From Pseudomonadota bacterium (GTDB taxonomy: Bacteria > Myxococcota > Myxococcia > Myxococcales > Anaeromyxobacteraceae), in assembly GCA_023411405.1 (NCBI GenBank), contig JAEYOU010000387.1:1-6065 (forward strand): 6,065 nucleotides of DNA, written 5' to 3'. Below, piece after piece: positions 5,216-6,065 of this stretch; the first letter of the stretch is position 1; each line of letters starts with the position of its first letter. The notes beneath the pieces are model-generated. The model was not told where the DNA came from, did no database searches, and was given only the letters and a program-made list of their open reading frames with translations. A program made the translations under genes and the position numbers.

Positions 5216-6064
5216 TCACTCCTCGTAGCAGGGGTCCACCAGGTCGTACGCGGGCCCGGGCCCGGCGTCCGGTTCGGCCGCGGCGTCGCACGCCGCCTTC
5301 GCGAGCGGCGGCGCCTGCGCGTCGAGGCCGAGGTGCTTCAGGATCTGCTTCGCCACGTCTGGCTCTGCGATGTAGGCGATCACCTCGAGTCGCCCCGCGC
5401 ACTGCGGACACGCGAGGACGTCGACCGCGAACACCTTCTGCAGAAGCTCTGCCCAGGGGACCCGCGTGCGTGTGGGCGCGGGAGCGTCCGGCGACCTCGT
5501 CTTGGGCGGCGTCGCTGGCGCCTTCGTGCTCGTCGTGCGTGGGCAATGAGCATCCGGTTGCGCGGCATCTGCCACCTGCTCCGGCACGACCTGCGCCCGC
5601 ACCCGCGCGTTCGGCGCGAACACGCCGTGGTACCGGAGCGCGTGCGCTCGCGGCGGTGGCACGAGCGTCGCGATCCGCGCCAGCAGCTCGTCGGGCGCGA
5701 GCAGCAGGAACAGCGACCCGCCGCGCGGGCGCTTCATCCGATAGACGAGCTTCCCCTCCGGACCCGCCGTGAGCCGGTGCAACGCGAACGGCGGCCGGGC
5801 GGCGTACCGGCAGAGACGCTCGAGGCCCACGCGATCGTGCTCGTGCACCCGCACGCCGGCGTGCAGCGAGAAGCCGTCGAGGTGCGCGGACCGGCGCGCG
5901 TGCCGGAACGGGTCGGGGAAGCGGAGCCGGCGATCCACCTCCGCCGCCTGCAGCGCGGCGAACGGATCGTCCTCGTCCGCGCCGCCCACGTCCTCCGGCG
6001 CACGGAACGCCTTGTGCACCTGCTTGATGACTCGGGTCAGGATTCTCTCCACGTCCTCGTCGTC
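5216..6064 (-). CDS. IS91-like (Y2_Tnp) transposase, C-terminal part
   Basis: The frame is open past the right edge (DDEDVERILTRVI), so the N-terminal zinc-finger and HUH metal-binding part lies outside; 283 codons are visible. The GTG at 6052 is internal, not a start. Motifs typical of IS91/IS801/IS1294-type transposases follow in order. SLHAGVRVHEHDRVGLERL leads to CRYAARPPF, with the probable nucleophilic Tyr at codon 5806-5804. KLVYRMKRPRGGS, LLAPDELLARIATLVPPPR and HALRYHGVFAPNARVR come next. An Ala/Pro/Thr-rich linker leads to PWAELLQKVFAVDVLACPQCAGRLEVIAYI with a CPQC pair, then ILKHLGL. These enzymes nick one strand at the element's origin and drive rolling-circle transposition in the cytoplasm. 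The C-terminus appears intact (TGA at 5218-5216), with no frameshift in the visible part. Confidence 0.92.
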   Translation of the reverse strand, partial: DDEDVERILTRVIKQVHKAFRAPEDVGGADEDDPFAALQAAEVDRRLRFPDPFRHARRSAHLDGFSLHAGVRVHEHDRVGLERLCRYAARPPFALHRLTAGPEGKLVYRMKRPRGGSLFLLLAPDELLARIATLVPPPRAHALRYHGVFAPNARVRAQVVPEQVADAAQPDAHCPRTTSTKAPATPPKTRSPDAPAPTRTRVPWAELLQKVFAVDVLACPQCAGRLEVIAYIAEPDVAKQILKHLGLDAQAPPLAKAACDAAAEPDAGPGPAYDLVDPCYEE

Positions 6065-6065
6065 C

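Larger units (their letters stand above)
5031..6065 (-). mobile_element. Right part of an IS91-like rolling-circle insertion sequence (partial)
   Basis: This spans the transposase C-terminal two-thirds plus its 3' flank up to the tip of repeat copy 2; the other end lies outside the window. IS91-family elements transpose by a rolling-circle mechanism, make no target duplication, and can mobilise DNA next to one end. The element limit at 5031 is inferred from where similarity with copy 1 stops. Confidence 0.55.

Noticed and set aside
1..6065. CRISPR array, tRNA, rRNA or riboswitch
   Set aside because: No regularly spaced repeats with unique spacers, no tRNA-like cloverleaf and no rRNA sequence were seen; the only repeats are those listed.

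Overview
The window is very GC-rich DNA with the strong third-position G/C bias of a high-GC bacterium. A Rex-type family 8 glycosidase, an IS91-like transposase of a lineage common in myxobacteria, and an IS66-like remnant together suggest a myxobacterium-like organism (Myxococcota, for example an Anaeromyxobacter relative). That placement is inference from style and gene content; there is no rRNA or marker gene here.

The left half (1-3141) looks like ordinary chromosome, all on the + strand. It holds the 3' part of a family 8 glycoside hydrolase, probably a reducing-end xylose-releasing exo-oligoxylanase. A small unrecognised alpha/beta protein follows. Last is a stand-alone type 1 periplasmic-binding-fold sugar-binding protein without a signal peptide, preceded by a possible -10 box and a perfect 12-bp palindrome that could be an operator. 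The three genes are separated by gaps of 180-270 bp, so they need not form an operon.

The right half (3142-6065) is a patchwork of mobile and broken pieces. Just after the sugar-binding gene is a + strand remnant of an IS66-type accessory protein (about 3164-3397). It abuts a - strand fragment of what looks like the C-terminal pre-toxin region of a very large polymorphic-toxin-like protein (about 4234-3407), truncated at both ends. The N-terminal cut of that fragment coincides exactly with the end of an 82-bp sequence that recurs 778 bp away with one mismatch. The second copy lies about 100 bp downstream of the 3' end of an IS91-like (HUH, Y2_Tnp) transposase that runs off the right edge. Between the copies is a lower-GC segment with an intact 190-aa helical protein that has its own good ribosome binding site and vaguely resembles DUF416/immunity-type proteins.

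The simplest reading is that the 82-bp repeat is the terminal (ori-like) end of the IS91-like element, and that successive one-ended insertions placed that end in front of two unrelated gene pieces. In both copies a TTG-initiated 13-codon frame in the repeat stays open into the flanking gene. Copy 1 also carries an 18-bp tandem duplication of its tip, which keeps that frame. No complete, clearly novel multi-gene system is visible; the most unusual item is this repeated element end with an immunity-like cargo gene and toxin debris.
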